Shown here piece by piece: positions 17,612-26,413 of a DNA stretch of 64,000 bases. The DNA comes from Brockia lithotrophica (GTDB lineage: Bacteria > Bacillota > Bacilli > Thermicanales > DSM-22653). Positions within the stretch are counted from its first letter, which is position 1, and each line of letters begins with the position of its first letter. The stretch covers positions 118,652 to 182,651 of the forward strand of contig PEBW01000004.1 of NCBI GenBank assembly GCA_003050565.1, given 5' to 3'. Below the pieces are notes generated by a model. That model searched no databases and was not told the origin of the DNA. It was given only the letters and a program-made list of their open reading frames with translations. Position numbers and translations under genes: made by a program.

Positions 17612-18501
17612 CGGTTGTAGGCGATCTTCCGCCCGATCCACAGCTGGAGGAGGGTGAGGAGGAACGTGAGGAGGAAAAGGACGTATGAGGCCGCGGCGGC
17701 AACGGCGTAGTCCTGTTCGCGGTAAAACTTCTCGAAGATGTAAAACACCAGGGTGAGGGCGCTGCGCACGGGCCCCGCGTTCCCGCCGAAAAGGGCGTAC
17801 ACCTCGTCGAATACCTTAAAGGCATCGATCACGGAGACGACGGAGACGAAAAAGGTCGTCGGCGCGAGAAGCGGAAAGGTCACGTGCCAGAAGCGCTGCC
17901 ACGCCGTCGCGTGGTCCACGCGGGCCGCCTGCTCGTACACTTCCGGAATGGCGGAAAGCCCGGCAAGAAAGATGAGGATGTTGTACCCGAGGCTCTTCCA
18001 AATGGCGAGGATTATGAGAGAGGGGATCGCCCACCTCGGGCTTGTGAGCCACGGGACCGGGGAAACCCCGAACCAGGACAACACGTAGTTCAACAGGCCG
18101 TAGTCCGTGTGGAAAATCCACCGCCAGACGACGGATATCGCGACGACGGACGTCACCACCGGCAGAAAGTACACCGTACGAAAGGCGGCCATGCCGGGAA
18201 GCCGTTGGCGAAGGAGAAGGGCAAGGCCGAGGGAGAGCGCAAGGGACGCCGGAACGACGCCGAGGACGAAAAGGGCCGTGTTGCGCAAGGCCTGCCAGAA
18301 GCTAGGATCGTGGAGGAGGTACACGTAGTTGTCGACGCCGAAACGGTAGACGACGTCGTGAAAGTAGTCGTAGTCCGCGTAGAAGCTCAAAAGCAGGGAA
18401 GAAAAAATCGGATAGATAGTGAATACCCCGAGAACCGCGAGGGCGGGAGCGAGATAGAACGCTGCCTTGAAGAACGAAGCGACCGTAGGGCGTTCGTCCA
18501 C
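17608..18501 (-). CDS. Sugar ABC transporter permease (UgpA/MalF-like)
   Basis: A 297-residue inner membrane permease. Seen: an N-terminal hydrophobic helix from about residue 12, FRTVYFLPVVTSVVAISVVW in the middle and the EAA-type loop YEQAARVDHATAWQRFWHVT. It pairs with the MalG-like permease to form the channel. The GTG at 18501 lies directly after the ATPase stop (3-bp gap), showing tight coupling. About six transmembrane segments are expected, as in UgpA. Confidence 0.93.
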   Translation of the reverse strand: MDERPTVASFFKAAFYLAPALAVLGVFTIYPIFSSLLLSFYADYDYFHDVVYRFGVDNYVYLLHDPSFWQALRNTALFVLGVVPASLALSLGLALLLRQRLPGMAAFRTVYFLPVVTSVVAISVVWRWIFHTDYGLLNYVLSWFGVSPVPWLTSPRWAIPSLIILAIWKSLGYNILIFLAGLSAIPEVYEQAARVDHATAWQRFWHVTFPLLAPTTFFVSVVSVIDAFKVFDEVYALFGGNAGPVRSALTLVFYIFEKFYREQDYAVAAAASYVLFLLTFLLTLLQLWIGRKIAYNR

Positions 18502-18504
18502 GGC

Positions 18505-19803
18505 TCAGATCCCCCTCGACCGAAGGAGTTCGGGACCTTCCGCAACGTCTCGAGGCGTTGGGTTTTCGCGGGAGGGAGCGGAAAGAAACGTTTCCCCGAA
18601 AACGACAGAGCGCTGGATGTTCCCGCGGTTCTCGCCTTCCGCAGCCGAATCGCGGCGCACGCGAAGGCGCAGGTTTTTCCCGTCGGCGTCGAAGACGTGT
18701 ACGCGAGAGGCGTCGATCCGGACGGACACCCGATCGCCTGCCCGATAGGGTGAGGTCGATGGGGCGACGAGGCGAAGGTCACCCCCGGAGGTACGTACCT
18801 TGTACAGCGCATCCCTCCCTACCACTTCGCGGTGGACGACGAGGCCCGGAAATTCGTTTGCCGCCGGAGAATCCTCCGCGCCTTCCGGGCCGTCCCCCTC
18901 CTCCAAAAAGGAGAAGGGGGGTGTCTCCTCCGACCGAGAGGGACGAAGGCTCGCCGCTTCGGGACGTATGCCCAGCTCGTACGCCGCACCGGAAAGAAGT
19001 TCGGCAAAATCCTCGGGGGAGACACGGATCTCGAGCCCGCCGGAAAGGTAAAACTTCCCATTTCCGGCATATTCGGCGTGAAGGAAGTTCATCGGGGGAT
19101 TTCCGACAAAGTGGGCGACGAAGCGATCTGCAGGGAGTTCGTACAGTTCTTCCGGAGGGGCGAACTGAACCGCCTTGCCGTCGCGCATCACGAGAATCCG
19201 GTCGGCAAGCGAGAGGGCCTCTTCCTGGTCGTGTGTCACGAGAACCGTCGTGATCCCCACCTCGCGCTGTACGCGGCGAATCTCTTCCCGCATTTCGAGG
19301 CGCAGGCGCGCGTCGAGGTTGGAGAGCGGTTCGTCGAGAAGCAAAAGGTCGGGACGTTTCACGAGCGCCCGGGCGATGGCCACCCGCTGCTGCTGCCCTC
19401 CCGACAACTGAGCGGGTTTGCGGTCCATCAGGTGCTCGATGTGGAGCATGCGAGCTACGGCGAGTACCCTTTCCTGACGCTCCGCCCGCGGACGGCGCTG
19501 CATGCGCAAAGGGAAGGCGATGTTGTCGAAGACGCTCATGTGGGGATACAAAGCGTAGTTTTGAAAGACGAGGCCGACGTTTCTCCGCTCCGGCGGGACC
19601 GTGTTGACCACGCGCCCGTCGAAGCGGATCTCTCCTTCCGAAGGTACGTACAAACCGGCAAGGAGGAAAAGGGTTGTAGATTTGCCACATCCGCTCGGCC
19701 CTAGGATCACGACGAGTTCACCGGAAGCAAATTCCACGCTCAGCGCGTCTACGGCCGTCACCCTTCCGAAACGCATGGAGACCCTCTCGAGCGCGACGCG
19801 CAC
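18505..19803 (-). CDS. Sugar ABC transporter ATPase (MalK/UgpC-like)
   Basis: A 432-residue ATPase energising the importer. Seen: Walker A GPSGCGKST at about 35-43, Q-loop QNYALYPHM, signature LSGGQQQR at 133-140, Walker B LLLLDEP at 153-159 and the H-loop VLVTHDQEEAL. The C-terminal half holds an MalK-type OB regulatory domain (from about 240), interrupted by an acidic Pro/Glu/Ser-rich insert near 320-350, and ends with a longer tail than usual. The GTG at 19803 has GGGGGAGGGG five bases upstream; the open frame further upstream is not MalK-like. It is the first gene of the importer operon. MalK proteins with this regulatory domain can be shared among importers. Confidence 0.93.
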   Translation of the reverse strand: MRVALERVSMRFGRVTAVDALSVEFASGELVVILGPSGCGKSTTLFLLAGLYVPSEGEIRFDGRVVNTVPPERRNVGLVFQNYALYPHMSVFDNIAFPLRMQRRPRAERQERVLAVARMLHIEHLMDRKPAQLSGGQQQRVAIARALVKRPDLLLLDEPLSNLDARLRLEMREEIRRVQREVGITTVLVTHDQEEALSLADRILVMRDGKAVQFAPPEELYELPADRFVAHFVGNPPMNFLHAEYAGNGKFYLSGGLEIRVSPEDFAELLSGAAYELGIRPEAASLRPSRSEETPPFSFLEEGDGPEGAEDSPAANEFPGLVVHREVVGRDALYKVRTSGGDLRLVAPSTSPYRAGDRVSVRIDASRVHVFDADGKNLRLRVRRDSAAEGENRGNIQRSVVFGETFLSAPSRENPTPRDVAEGPELLRSRGI

Positions 19804-20321
19804 TCCGACCCCTCCCCCGGCGATAAACCAGACGCGAGGTTCCGGGTCACTCCCGCGAGTCCTCAGAACCTGCGGCGGCCCGCATTTCCGAAGTGGGCCG
19901 CACTCCAACATACCACACGGCAAACGAGAGAAACGTTAAGTTTACGTAAGGTGTTTGTAAAGTGTCTGTGAATAGGGAGAAAAAAACGGGATCCTTTGCG
20001 GGGGATTCCCGGACGACGTCGGAAGAGCGCCGGAAGGCACAAAAAAACCCATCCTGAGGATGGGCGTACCGTGCACGTGTATTCGGTAGGTCGCGGAATT
20101 CTGCGCCGGGCGTAGAGGGCGACGAGGTCTTTCCCTAATGCTTCGGATTCGCAGAATGAGGATCGTACCTGCCTACCCCGCCTACAAGGAAAAGAAATGC
20201 TTCAATCCGCGGCGTACGGTACCACCATCAAAGCGGAACCTTCTTCGTGCTTCACTGCGTGTGGCCCTACATCCCTGCACGGCATGAGATGCTGCGTTTC
20301 TCTGCCTTCTCACGGCGATGG
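19804..20321. other. Non-coding region between the sugar importer and the ABC-2 unit
   Basis: About 518 bp without a supportable gene. It holds the leader of the importer operon, with the AT-rich palindrome TTACGTAA at 19942-19949 that could be an operator, and a strong minus-strand terminator at 20041-20064. The 257 bp between that terminator and the small membrane protein gene showed nothing recognisable. Confidence 0.5.
20041..20064 (-). terminator. Terminator of the ABC-2 exporter unit
   Basis: On the minus strand CCCATCC (20058-20064) pairs with GGATGGG (20048-20054) around a TCA loop, followed by seven T. It is a strong intrinsic terminator downstream of the small membrane protein gene. 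Confidence 0.85.
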
Positions 20322-20645
20322 TCAGGAGGAAGGGCCATGGGGCTGACGCCTTGTCAACCTCCATGCCGATACACCGGCATTGAGGACGCCGACGGTGACG
20401 GCCAGGTAGAAGGCGCCTTCGCCCAAATTGACGGAAGAGGAGGTATTCTCTCCGGCGGCTTGGAAATGATAGATCAGGACTCCTCCGGGAGCCAGCTGGA
20501 AGGAGGGCCAGCCGGCAAAATCGCCGACGATGAAGACGGTTAGCGCAAGGATAAGGAGGCCCAAAAAAGTCAAAAATGTACCTCCGACCAGGGCTAGAAG
20601 CACCTGTCCCGCTCCTTTGATCATGTGGACGGCCCCTTTCCGCAT
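20322..20645 (-). CDS. Small membrane protein next to the ABC-2 exporter
   Basis: A 107-residue protein of unknown family with one long hydrophobic segment at about 12-41 and a second at 76-95, so it probably crosses the membrane twice. Between them is a polar loop (GDFAGWPSFQLAPGG). The ATG at 20645 has GGAGGG eight bases upstream; a longer open frame upstream is less likely. It lies 186 bp after the permease gene on the same strand and before a strong terminator, so it may be the third component of the exporter or a small regulator. No homologue was recognised. Confidence 0.6.
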   Translation of the reverse strand: MRKGAVHMIKGAGQVLLALVGGTFLTFLGLLILALTVFIVGDFAGWPSFQLAPGGVLIYHFQAAGENTSSSVNLGEGAFYLAVTVGVLNAGVSAWRLTRRQPHGPSS

Positions 20646-20831
20646 GCGGTGAACCCTCCGCTTTACAGAGGTCTGCCATGTGTCCACGGTTCGTCGCCAA
20701 TAGTGATAAAAGGGGCTATCGGTAAAGGCAGGTAAAAGGGTCAAAGTTTGCGCGAGAAAAGGGGTCGCAGCCGCCAGCCACAGAGGCTAACTCCCGGAGC
20801 AAGGGTCCAAACATCTGTCGAAGGTCTTCCT

Positions 20832-22241
20832 TCACGGCCCATCGCGGCGCCTCCACTTTTCGGCAATGATGGCAAGGCCGATTCCTAAGGAAATGAAGCC
20901 TAGGCTGGACATTACAAACCCCACAGGGCGGGGAAACAGGGATTCCAACAGCTGGGCTACCCTGTACAGGACGACCGAAGCCAGAGCGAACAGCACCACA
21001 TGCATGAATCCTTGGAGGGTATCTTCGTCCCGTACCGGCACCGCGACGCCCCACGCCAGGGCCAGGGAGTAAGTCACGAGGGCAAAAAGGGTAGCCGGAC
21101 CCAGGTTTAGCACCAGAATTTCCACGTTCAGGCCGATGAGAAAGCCTACGCCGATGAAGAGGATCACCCAGGCCATGCTGGCGAGGGCGATGGTACCCAC
21201 GGCCTTGGCCAAGATATAGTCGGCAGGGCGCAGGGGAAGGCTGCGGATCCACGTCTCCAGAGGAAGATCGATGCCCCGAGCCCTAAGGACCATCAGAGCC
21301 AACGAAAAGGCTCCCAGGTAAAGGCCTGGCTGGACATAAAGGAGCCCTCTCTCGTAGGGGAAAGGGGCCAACCCTTCGCCAGCCCACGGCCTCCAGACGA
21401 GGAGGCCCAGAAAGAGCCAGATACCACCTGTGGCAATGGCGAGAATGATCTTTGTGTTGGTATCTCGCAAGACGTTCCGGAATTCGTAGCCCAACCACGC
21501 CCACCGGCCGTAGGGAAAAGGCCACCGGTGGCCGAGAGGCGGTTTATCCACTCGGGTACGGACGCCCCCACCCATCGGCCACGAGAAGCGGGATAGGAGC
21601 CACCGCCAGGCCAACCAATCCAGGATAAGAAGCATCACGATGCCCCCCGTCAGATGGGGCCCCGGCCGAAAGACGTCTAGCCAGGCGGTTCCGGTGAGAA
21701 ACCAGAGGATAGCCCCGATAGCCCCGCCGAAAAGGACCCAAACCCGTCCGGCCGCCAGCTTTCCGACCAAGGTTAACCAGGCGGTGCTGGTCATCAAGAT
21801 GACGACACCTACCCCTCCTACCGCCATACCGGGCAAGGAGAGGTACCCACGCTGGGCGAGGGCCAGGAGCACCGGTGCCGTGAGAAGCAAGAAAAAGATC
21901 CCGGTAGCCAGGAAAAGAGGGGCAGTGCTTCCGAAAAGGAGAGCACCATCGGTCACGGGCAGGGCTTGGGGAAAACCGTTCGGGATAAGGCGCCGGGCAT
22001 CGACGAGAAGGGAGGCCAGAACGGTACCGACGATTAGGATACGCACGAAGTAGAGAATCCAGAAATCTAGTGCCTGCGTAGGAGCGGCGGAAAAGGTTTG
22101 GAAAAGGGCTACGTCTACCAACGAAAGGCCCAGGAGTGCCAGCAAAACTACAATCCCCACCCATGGAGCGTCCCACACCGAGGCCATCAGGCTTCGGCGA
22201 ATTTCAAGGAGTCTCAGTCGGCCGATGAGCCACCAGTTCAT
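20832..22241 (-). CDS. ABC-2 type exporter permease
   Basis: A 469-residue membrane protein with roughly ten to twelve hydrophobic segments, for example WVGIVVLLALLGLSLVDVAL near the N-terminus. It has no ATPase motif. It starts 38 bp inside the end of the ABC ATPase gene, so the two are translationally coupled and form an exporter or membrane-remodelling pair. The ATG at 22241 has GGAGGGAG upstream. Its codon use (many CTG, more AT-rich codons) differs from flanking genes, which favour CTC, suggesting acquisition from elsewhere. The substrate is unknown; peptide or antibiotic export is a common role of such pairs. Confidence 0.75.
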   Translation of the reverse strand: MNWWLIGRLRLLEIRRSLMASVWDAPWVGIVVLLALLGLSLVDVALFQTFSAAPTQALDFWILYFVRILIVGTVLASLLVDARRLIPNGFPQALPVTDGALLFGSTAPLFLATGIFFLLLTAPVLLALAQRGYLSLPGMAVGGVGVVILMTSTAWLTLVGKLAAGRVWVLFGGAIGAILWFLTGTAWLDVFRPGPHLTGGIVMLLILDWLAWRWLLSRFSWPMGGGVRTRVDKPPLGHRWPFPYGRWAWLGYEFRNVLRDTNTKIILAIATGGIWLFLGLLVWRPWAGEGLAPFPYERGLLYVQPGLYLGAFSLALMVLRARGIDLPLETWIRSLPLRPADYILAKAVGTIALASMAWVILFIGVGFLIGLNVEILVLNLGPATLFALVTYSLALAWGVAVPVRDEDTLQGFMHVVLFALASVVLYRVAQLLESLFPRPVGFVMSSLGFISLGIGLAIIAEKWRRRDGP

Positions 22242-23028
22242 GGAGAAGCTCCCTCCGCTCCCCGCCGCCCACCGCGAGGAGAAAAGCTTCCGCCAGGTCG
22301 GAGGCGCGGTATCTGGCCTTCAGTTCCTCCGCAGAACCCTGGGCCACAATGCGGCTTCCATGGATGAAGTAGAACCGGTGAGCTACCCTTTCGGCAAAGG
22401 GCAGGTCGTGAGTCGCCAGCAACACAGCTACTCCTTGCTGCGCCAGGGCACGAAAGAGGTCCCGCAAGAGCACCACCATCGCCGGGTCCAACCCCGAGGT
22501 AGGTTCATCGCAGATGAAGACGCGAGGCCGAGGGAGGAGGGCCGCGGCCAGCTGTACCTTTTTACGCATGCCGTGGGAATACCCCCCCATGAGGCGGTCG
22601 GCCGCACCCGACAGATCCAGGTAGGCCAGCCATCGTTCGATGGCGGCGTCCGCTTCGGGGCGGGGTACTTCGTAGAGGGCGGCGATAAATCGGAGGAATT
22701 CCCGAGCGGTAAGGCGCTCGGGTACCTCGTGGGAAGCCGGAACGAAACCCAGGTGGCGGCGCAGGCGCCAGAGGTCGGGGGGAAGGGAGGCGGGGCGACG
22801 GGACTCGGAATCGGTCCCCCAAGTGTAGTCCAGGATCCGCAGGCGACCGTGAGAGGGTGGAAGGATCCCGGCGCAGATGTTCAAAAAGGTGGTTTTGCCA
22901 GCCCCGTTGGGACCGACCAGGGCGACGATTTCGCCCGCCGACACCCTGAGGCTGGCATCCTGGATGCCCGGTACTGCCCCGAACCATCGGGTGACGCCTT
23001 CCGCCTCCACCAGCGCCGCCTTCGTCAT
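22204..23028 (-). CDS. ABC transporter ATPase (exporter type)
   Basis: A 274-residue ATPase of the ABC-2 exporter class (CcmA/YtrE-like). Seen: Walker A GPNGAGKT at about 39-46, a signature in MGGYSHGMRKKVQLAAALL, Walker B VFICDEPTSGLDP and the switch His in LLATHDLPFAERV. The ATG at 23028 has AAGGAGG seven bases upstream. It is coupled by overlap to the permease downstream and separated from korG by about 80 bp. Base composition resembles the permease rather than the kor operon. Confidence 0.9.
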   Translation of the reverse strand: MTKAALVEAEGVTRWFGAVPGIQDASLRVSAGEIVALVGPNGAGKTTFLNICAGILPPSHGRLRILDYTWGTDSESRRPASLPPDLWRLRRHLGFVPASHEVPERLTAREFLRFIAALYEVPRPEADAAIERWLAYLDLSGAADRLMGGYSHGMRKKVQLAAALLPRPRVFICDEPTSGLDPAMVVLLRDLFRALAQQGVAVLLATHDLPFAERVAHRFYFIHGSRIVAQGSAEELKARYRASDLAEAFLLAVGGGERRELLHELVAHRPTETP

Positions 23029-23109
23029 AGGGGAACCTCCTTCTCTATGGCGCATCATGAATGTCGGTTTCATCTCCCCAGGATGTGACGCGGGAAGAAA
23101 GCGCGTCCC

Positions 23110-23766
23110 TTAGACCGCCGAGCGTGCCGCCTCAAATCCCGCCTCCAAGGCGCGTTCGTTGGCCGGAATGAGGCGATGGCGATGCGGCGGCAAGACCTCG
23201 CGCAAGGCGAGTTTGAGGCAGGCGAGATCGACGACTCCCGTCAAGGCGGCGTACGCACCCACGAGCACGTTCACGGCGACGCGTGCGTCGCCGATCTCTT
23301 CCGCAAGGGAGGTGGCGGGAATCCCGAGCAGGCGACCGAGCTTCGCCTCGAGCTTAGACCGAAGGTCAGGGGAAAGTTCGACGATCGAAGCGTTGTAGAG
23401 TACGATGCCTCCTTCCCGCACCTTCGGTACAAAGCGGTCGAAGGAAGGGCGGTTCATGGCAAGAACGGTGGTAGGGGCAAAGACGAGCGGCGAGACGACG
23501 GGACGACGCGAGAGGACGACGGCGCTGTAGGCCGTCCCCCCTCGTTGTTCGGCGCCGTACGCGGGAACCCAGCTCACGTGTAGGCCCTGCATCATCCCCG
23601 CCTGGGCGAGGAGAATCCCCCCCGTGAGGACGCCTTGGCCGCCGAAGCCGGCGACGACCACTTCCTCGGGAGGCGACGTCGGAGCCGCGCCCCCTCCTCC
23701 CGGGCCGAGGGCCGAAACCGCGACGCTTTCGACTTTCCCGGGCGGAAACCCCCTGTACCCTTCCAT
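23110..23766 (-). CDS. korC: 2-oxoacid:ferredoxin oxidoreductase, gamma subunit
   Basis: A 218-residue gamma subunit of a pyruvate/2-oxoglutarate:ferredoxin oxidoreductase. The family signature AGFGGQGVLTGG lies at about 39-50 after a Gly/Pro-rich N-terminal extension; YGAEQRGGTAYSAVVLS follows. The complex oxidatively decarboxylates a 2-oxoacid with CoA and passes electrons to ferredoxin. It is the last of four genes in the order ferredoxin-alpha-beta-gamma. By order and subunit sizes the 2-oxoglutarate (KorDABC) type is likely, but the substrate (2-oxoglutarate or branched-chain oxoacids) is not proven by sequence. Confidence 0.88.
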   Translation of the reverse strand: MEGYRGFPPGKVESVAVSALGPGGGGAAPTSPPEEVVVAGFGGQGVLTGGILLAQAGMMQGLHVSWVPAYGAEQRGGTAYSAVVLSRRPVVSPLVFAPTTVLAMNRPSFDRFVPKVREGGIVLYNASIVELSPDLRSKLEAKLGRLLGIPATSLAEEIGDARVAVNVLVGAYAALTGVVDLACLKLALREVLPPHRHRLIPANERALEAGFEAARSAV

Positions 23767-23803
23767 AGGTGTCCTCCCCTCGTTCGGCCGTTCGATCTTT
23801 CCT

Positions 23804-24673
23804 TCAGGCGAGCGGTTTCCAACCTTCGGGGACCTTGATCTCTCCCGGCGGGTAGTACTTCACGACTTCCTTCTCGATGTACCGCAGGGCGTCCGCCGGG
23901 TCCATCTTCCAGTTGATCGGGCAGCTCGAAAGAAATTCCACGAGGGAAAACCCGAGCCCTTGGAGCTGCACCTCAAAGGCGCGCTTCAGGACGCGCTTCG
24001 CCCGTAGGACTTCTTTGGGCGAGGTGACCGTGACGCGGGCGAGGTATACGGCACCTTCGAGCGAGGCGAGCATTTCGGGCATGCGGATGGGAAATCCCGT
24101 AAGCTCCGGATCGCGACCCGCAGGAGAGGTCGTCGTCCGCATCCCCGGCAGGGTGGTAGGGGCCATTTGCCCGCCCGTCATTCCGTAGACTCCGTTGTTT
24201 ACGAGGATCGCCGTGACGCGCTCGCCGCGGGCGGCGGCGTGTACCGTCTCCGCCGTACCGATGGACGCGAGGTCGCCGTCTCCCTGGTAGGTGAAGACGA
24301 ACCGGTCCGGAAGCACGCGCTTCACACCGGTTGCCACGGCGAGGGCCCGCCCGTGGGCGGCGGAGATCATGTCGACGTCGAGGTAGTCGTAGATGAGCAC
24401 GGAGCAACCGATGCTCCCCACGCCCACCGTTCGCCCGAGAAGGTCGAGCTCTTCGAGGACTTCGGCCACGAGGCGGTGGATGATCCCGTGGGTGCAGCCG
24501 GGGCAGTAAATCGTGCGCGCCTCCGTAAGTGCGCGCGGGCGTGCGAACACGACCTTACTCCGGCCGGCGCCTTCTTCCCTTTCCCGTACCAAAGAACCCG
24601 TGGGAGATCCCGCCTGTACGCCGGCCGCTTCCTCTGTGGCTGCTCCTCGGGATTCGCGAACGTCCCGGCTCAT
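23804..24673 (-). CDS. korB: 2-oxoacid:ferredoxin oxidoreductase, beta subunit
   Basis: A 289-residue thiamine-diphosphate subunit. Seen: the Cys pair CPGC at 57-60 for the 4Fe-4S cluster, GSIGCS near 87-92, and the ThDP/Mg motif from GDGD at 131-134 to NNGVYGMTGGQM at 159-170. The N-terminal 40 residues are charged and variable. The ATG at 24673 overlaps the alpha stop by 4 bp. It catalyses decarboxylation of the 2-oxoacid together with the alpha subunit. Confidence 0.93.
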   Translation of the reverse strand: MSRDVRESRGAATEEAAGVQAGSPTGSLVREREEGAGRSKVVFARPRALTEARTIYCPGCTHGIIHRLVAEVLEELDLLGRTVGVGSIGCSVLIYDYLDVDMISAAHGRALAVATGVKRVLPDRFVFTYQGDGDLASIGTAETVHAAARGERVTAILVNNGVYGMTGGQMAPTTLPGMRTTTSPAGRDPELTGFPIRMPEMLASLEGAVYLARVTVTSPKEVLRAKRVLKRAFEVQLQGLGFSLVEFLSSCPINWKMDPADALRYIEKEVVKYYPPGEIKVPEGWKPLA

Positions 24674-25758
24674 CGACTCCGCACGCCCCTCTCCTCGGCG
24701 ACGCTTTCCGCGGCCGCCACGATTTCGTCCAACGTCGGAACGACGCCCCCCGTACGTCCGAAGAAGGACACGGGCTTCCGTCCCTCCACGGCAAGCCGGA
24801 CGTCCTCTACCAACTGACCGAGGCTCATCTCGACGGTGAGGAAGCCCCGCACCCCGGGGTCGTCGGCGAGCTCCCGGATCCGCCGTATCGGGAAAGGATA
24901 CAAGGTGATGGGCGCGAGCACGCTGGCGGCGATCCCCTTGCTCCTCAGAACCTCCGCCGCCGCCTGCGCGAGCCGTGCCATCGTTCCGAAGGCCACAAGG
25001 ACGAGTTCCGCGTCCTCGAGAGCGAATTCCTTCCAGCGCTGCTCTTCTGCCTCGATCCGGGCGTACTTCTCCGCCAGGCGAAGGTTGTGGCGCTCGAGTT
25101 CTTCCGGCTCCAGATAGTCGGTCTTGATCACGTTCTTAGGGCGGCGTCCCATCGTTCCCGTCGTGGCCCACGGCTTTTCCGGCAGATCGAGCGGAGGGAG
25201 GTCTTCCTCGATTTCCACGGGCTCCATCATCTGGCCGATCATCCCGTCGCTCAGCACGATCACGGGGTTTCGGTAGCGATCGGCAAGGTTGAAGGCGAGC
25301 TCCATCACGGGAAAGATCTCCGGCACGGACGTGGGCGCGAGGACGATCGTCCTGTAATCCCCGTTGCCGCCCCCCTTCACCGCCTGGCGGTAGTCCGCCT
25401 GGGCAGGTGCGATGTTACCGATACCCGGACCTCCCCGCATCGTGTTTACGATCACGGCCGGCAGCTCCGCGCCGGCAAGGTAGCTGATCCCCTCCTGCAT
25501 GAGGGCGAGACCGAGGCCGGAAGTGGAGGTCATTGCCCGCGCCCCCGCCGCCGCCGCTCCGTATAGCATGTTTACGGAGGCGATTTCGCTCTCTGCCTGT
25601 AGGAACACACCGCCTACTTCGGGAAGCCGCCGCGACAAGTACTCCGCAACCTCCGTCTGCGGCGTGATCGGGTACCCGAAGTAGAAGCGACATCCGGCGC
25701 GAACCGCCGCCTCCCCGTACGCTTCGTTCCCCTTCATGAGGACCTTGCGTTTAGGCAC
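24670..25758 (-). CDS. korA: 2-oxoacid:ferredoxin oxidoreductase, alpha subunit
   Basis: A 362-residue alpha subunit. Seen: MKGNEAYGEAAVRAGCRFY at the N-terminus followed by GYPITPQTE at about 28-36, the QAESEIASVNMLYGAAAAGA (20 residues) region, and TSTSGLGLALMQEG, all typical of KorA/VorB. The GTG at 25758 follows GGAGG and overlaps the ferredoxin stop by 8 bp, so translation is coupled. It provides the CoA- and ThDP-facing half of the active site with KorB. Confidence 0.94.
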   Translation of the reverse strand: MPKRKVLMKGNEAYGEAAVRAGCRFYFGYPITPQTEVAEYLSRRLPEVGGVFLQAESEIASVNMLYGAAAAGARAMTSTSGLGLALMQEGISYLAGAELPAVIVNTMRGGPGIGNIAPAQADYRQAVKGGGNGDYRTIVLAPTSVPEIFPVMELAFNLADRYRNPVIVLSDGMIGQMMEPVEIEEDLPPLDLPEKPWATTGTMGRRPKNVIKTDYLEPEELERHNLRLAEKYARIEAEEQRWKEFALEDAELVLVAFGTMARLAQAAAEVLRSKGIAASVLAPITLYPFPIRRIRELADDPGVRGFLTVEMSLGQLVEDVRLAVEGRKPVSFFGRTGGVVPTLDEIVAAAESVAEERGVRSR

Positions 25759-25993
25759 GGAGGGGCACCTCCTCGCGGACGATCGTGAGGACGACGTCCG
25801 GACACATGTACGCACAAAACGCGCACCCTTTGCAGGCCTCGGGATTTACGAATTCCGCCGGATGGTAGCCCTTTGCATTGTAGCCTTCGGAAAGGACCAA
25901 CGAGTCGTGCGGGCAGGCGTTTACGCAAAGCCCGCATCCCTTGCAACGCTCGACGTCCACGTACACCGTGAAGCGCGGACGCGCTTTGCCCAC
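25751..25993 (-). CDS. korD: 2-oxoacid:ferredoxin oxidoreductase, ferredoxin-type delta subunit
   Basis: An 80-residue 2x[4Fe-4S] ferredoxin-like subunit. The Cys motifs are CKGCGLCVNACP (Cys17, 20, 23, 27) and CKGCAFCAYMCP (Cys54, 57, 60, 64). It relays electrons from the catalytic subunits to soluble ferredoxin. The GTG at 25993 has GGGAGGGGG eight bases upstream; a longer open frame to 26164 lacks a better ribosome site. It is the first gene of the kor operon and overlaps korA. Confidence 0.9.
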   Translation of the reverse strand: MGKARPRFTVYVDVERCKGCGLCVNACPHDSLVLSEGYNAKGYHPAEFVNPEACKGCAFCAYMCPDVVLTIVREEVPLRA

Positions 25994-26212
25994 AATTTCC
26001 GCCCCCTCCCGCCTGCCGTTCTGAAACCTCCGAACGTCTCCGTACTCCACTCCCAGCAGAGTTCCCCCCGCGTCGCATTCGCCCGGCGTCGGCGTGCGCG
26101 AGGCGGGAATCCGCTTGGGCGGTATTGTAGCATACTTTTCCTTCGAAGGAGGTGTACGACACACATCTTTCCATTTCCGTCAAATTTCCCGACAAAGGGG
26201 GGTTCCGCATCG

Positions 26213-26338
26213 GTGGCCACGCTGCGGCAGTTTTTGGGATTCTTTCCCATGCTCTTTCTCCTCGTTGCGATCCTTCTCTTCCGCGTCTTTCCCTTGGGCC
26301 GGCACCTTCGGGATCCCGATGCTCCTTCCCGAACGTGA
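26213..26338 (+). CDS. Candidate small single-pass membrane peptide
   Basis: A possible 41-residue ORF starting at GTG 26213, ten bases after AAAGGGGGG. The peptide begins VATLRQFLGFFPML and has one hydrophobic helix of about 20 residues (roughly 8-28) ending before a basic/polar tail (FPLGRHLRDPDAPSRT). It lies alone in a divergent intergenic region. The ribosome site and transmembrane pattern argue for a real gene, but nothing was recognised by homology and chance ORFs are common in GC-rich DNA. Confidence 0.35.
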   Translation: MATLRQFLGFFPMLFLLVAILLFRVFPLGRHLRDPDAPSRT

Positions 26339-26384
26339 CCTTCGAGACCGAGACAAAACTCTTCGCCAACCTCGGATTTTATTT

Positions 26385-26413
26385 TTCAAACGTGCGAGAA
26401 GAAGGAGTACAAT
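26385..26413 (+). promoter_or_regulatory. Predicted promoter of the 26510 membrane protein gene
   Basis: The -35 box is TTCAAA at 26385-26390 and the -10 box is TACAAT at 26408-26413, with a 17-bp spacer. The gene starts about 97 bp downstream. Confidence 0.55.

Noticed and set aside
19942..19949. Defined repressor site for the sugar importer
   Set aside because: TTACGTAA is a short palindrome in an AT-rich leader; without a regulator gene or second site it cannot be assigned.
20182..20700. Alternative 172-residue frame over the small membrane protein
   Set aside because: It is Arg/Ser-rich without hydrophobic or family features, while the other frame has a ribosome site and clear transmembrane segments.
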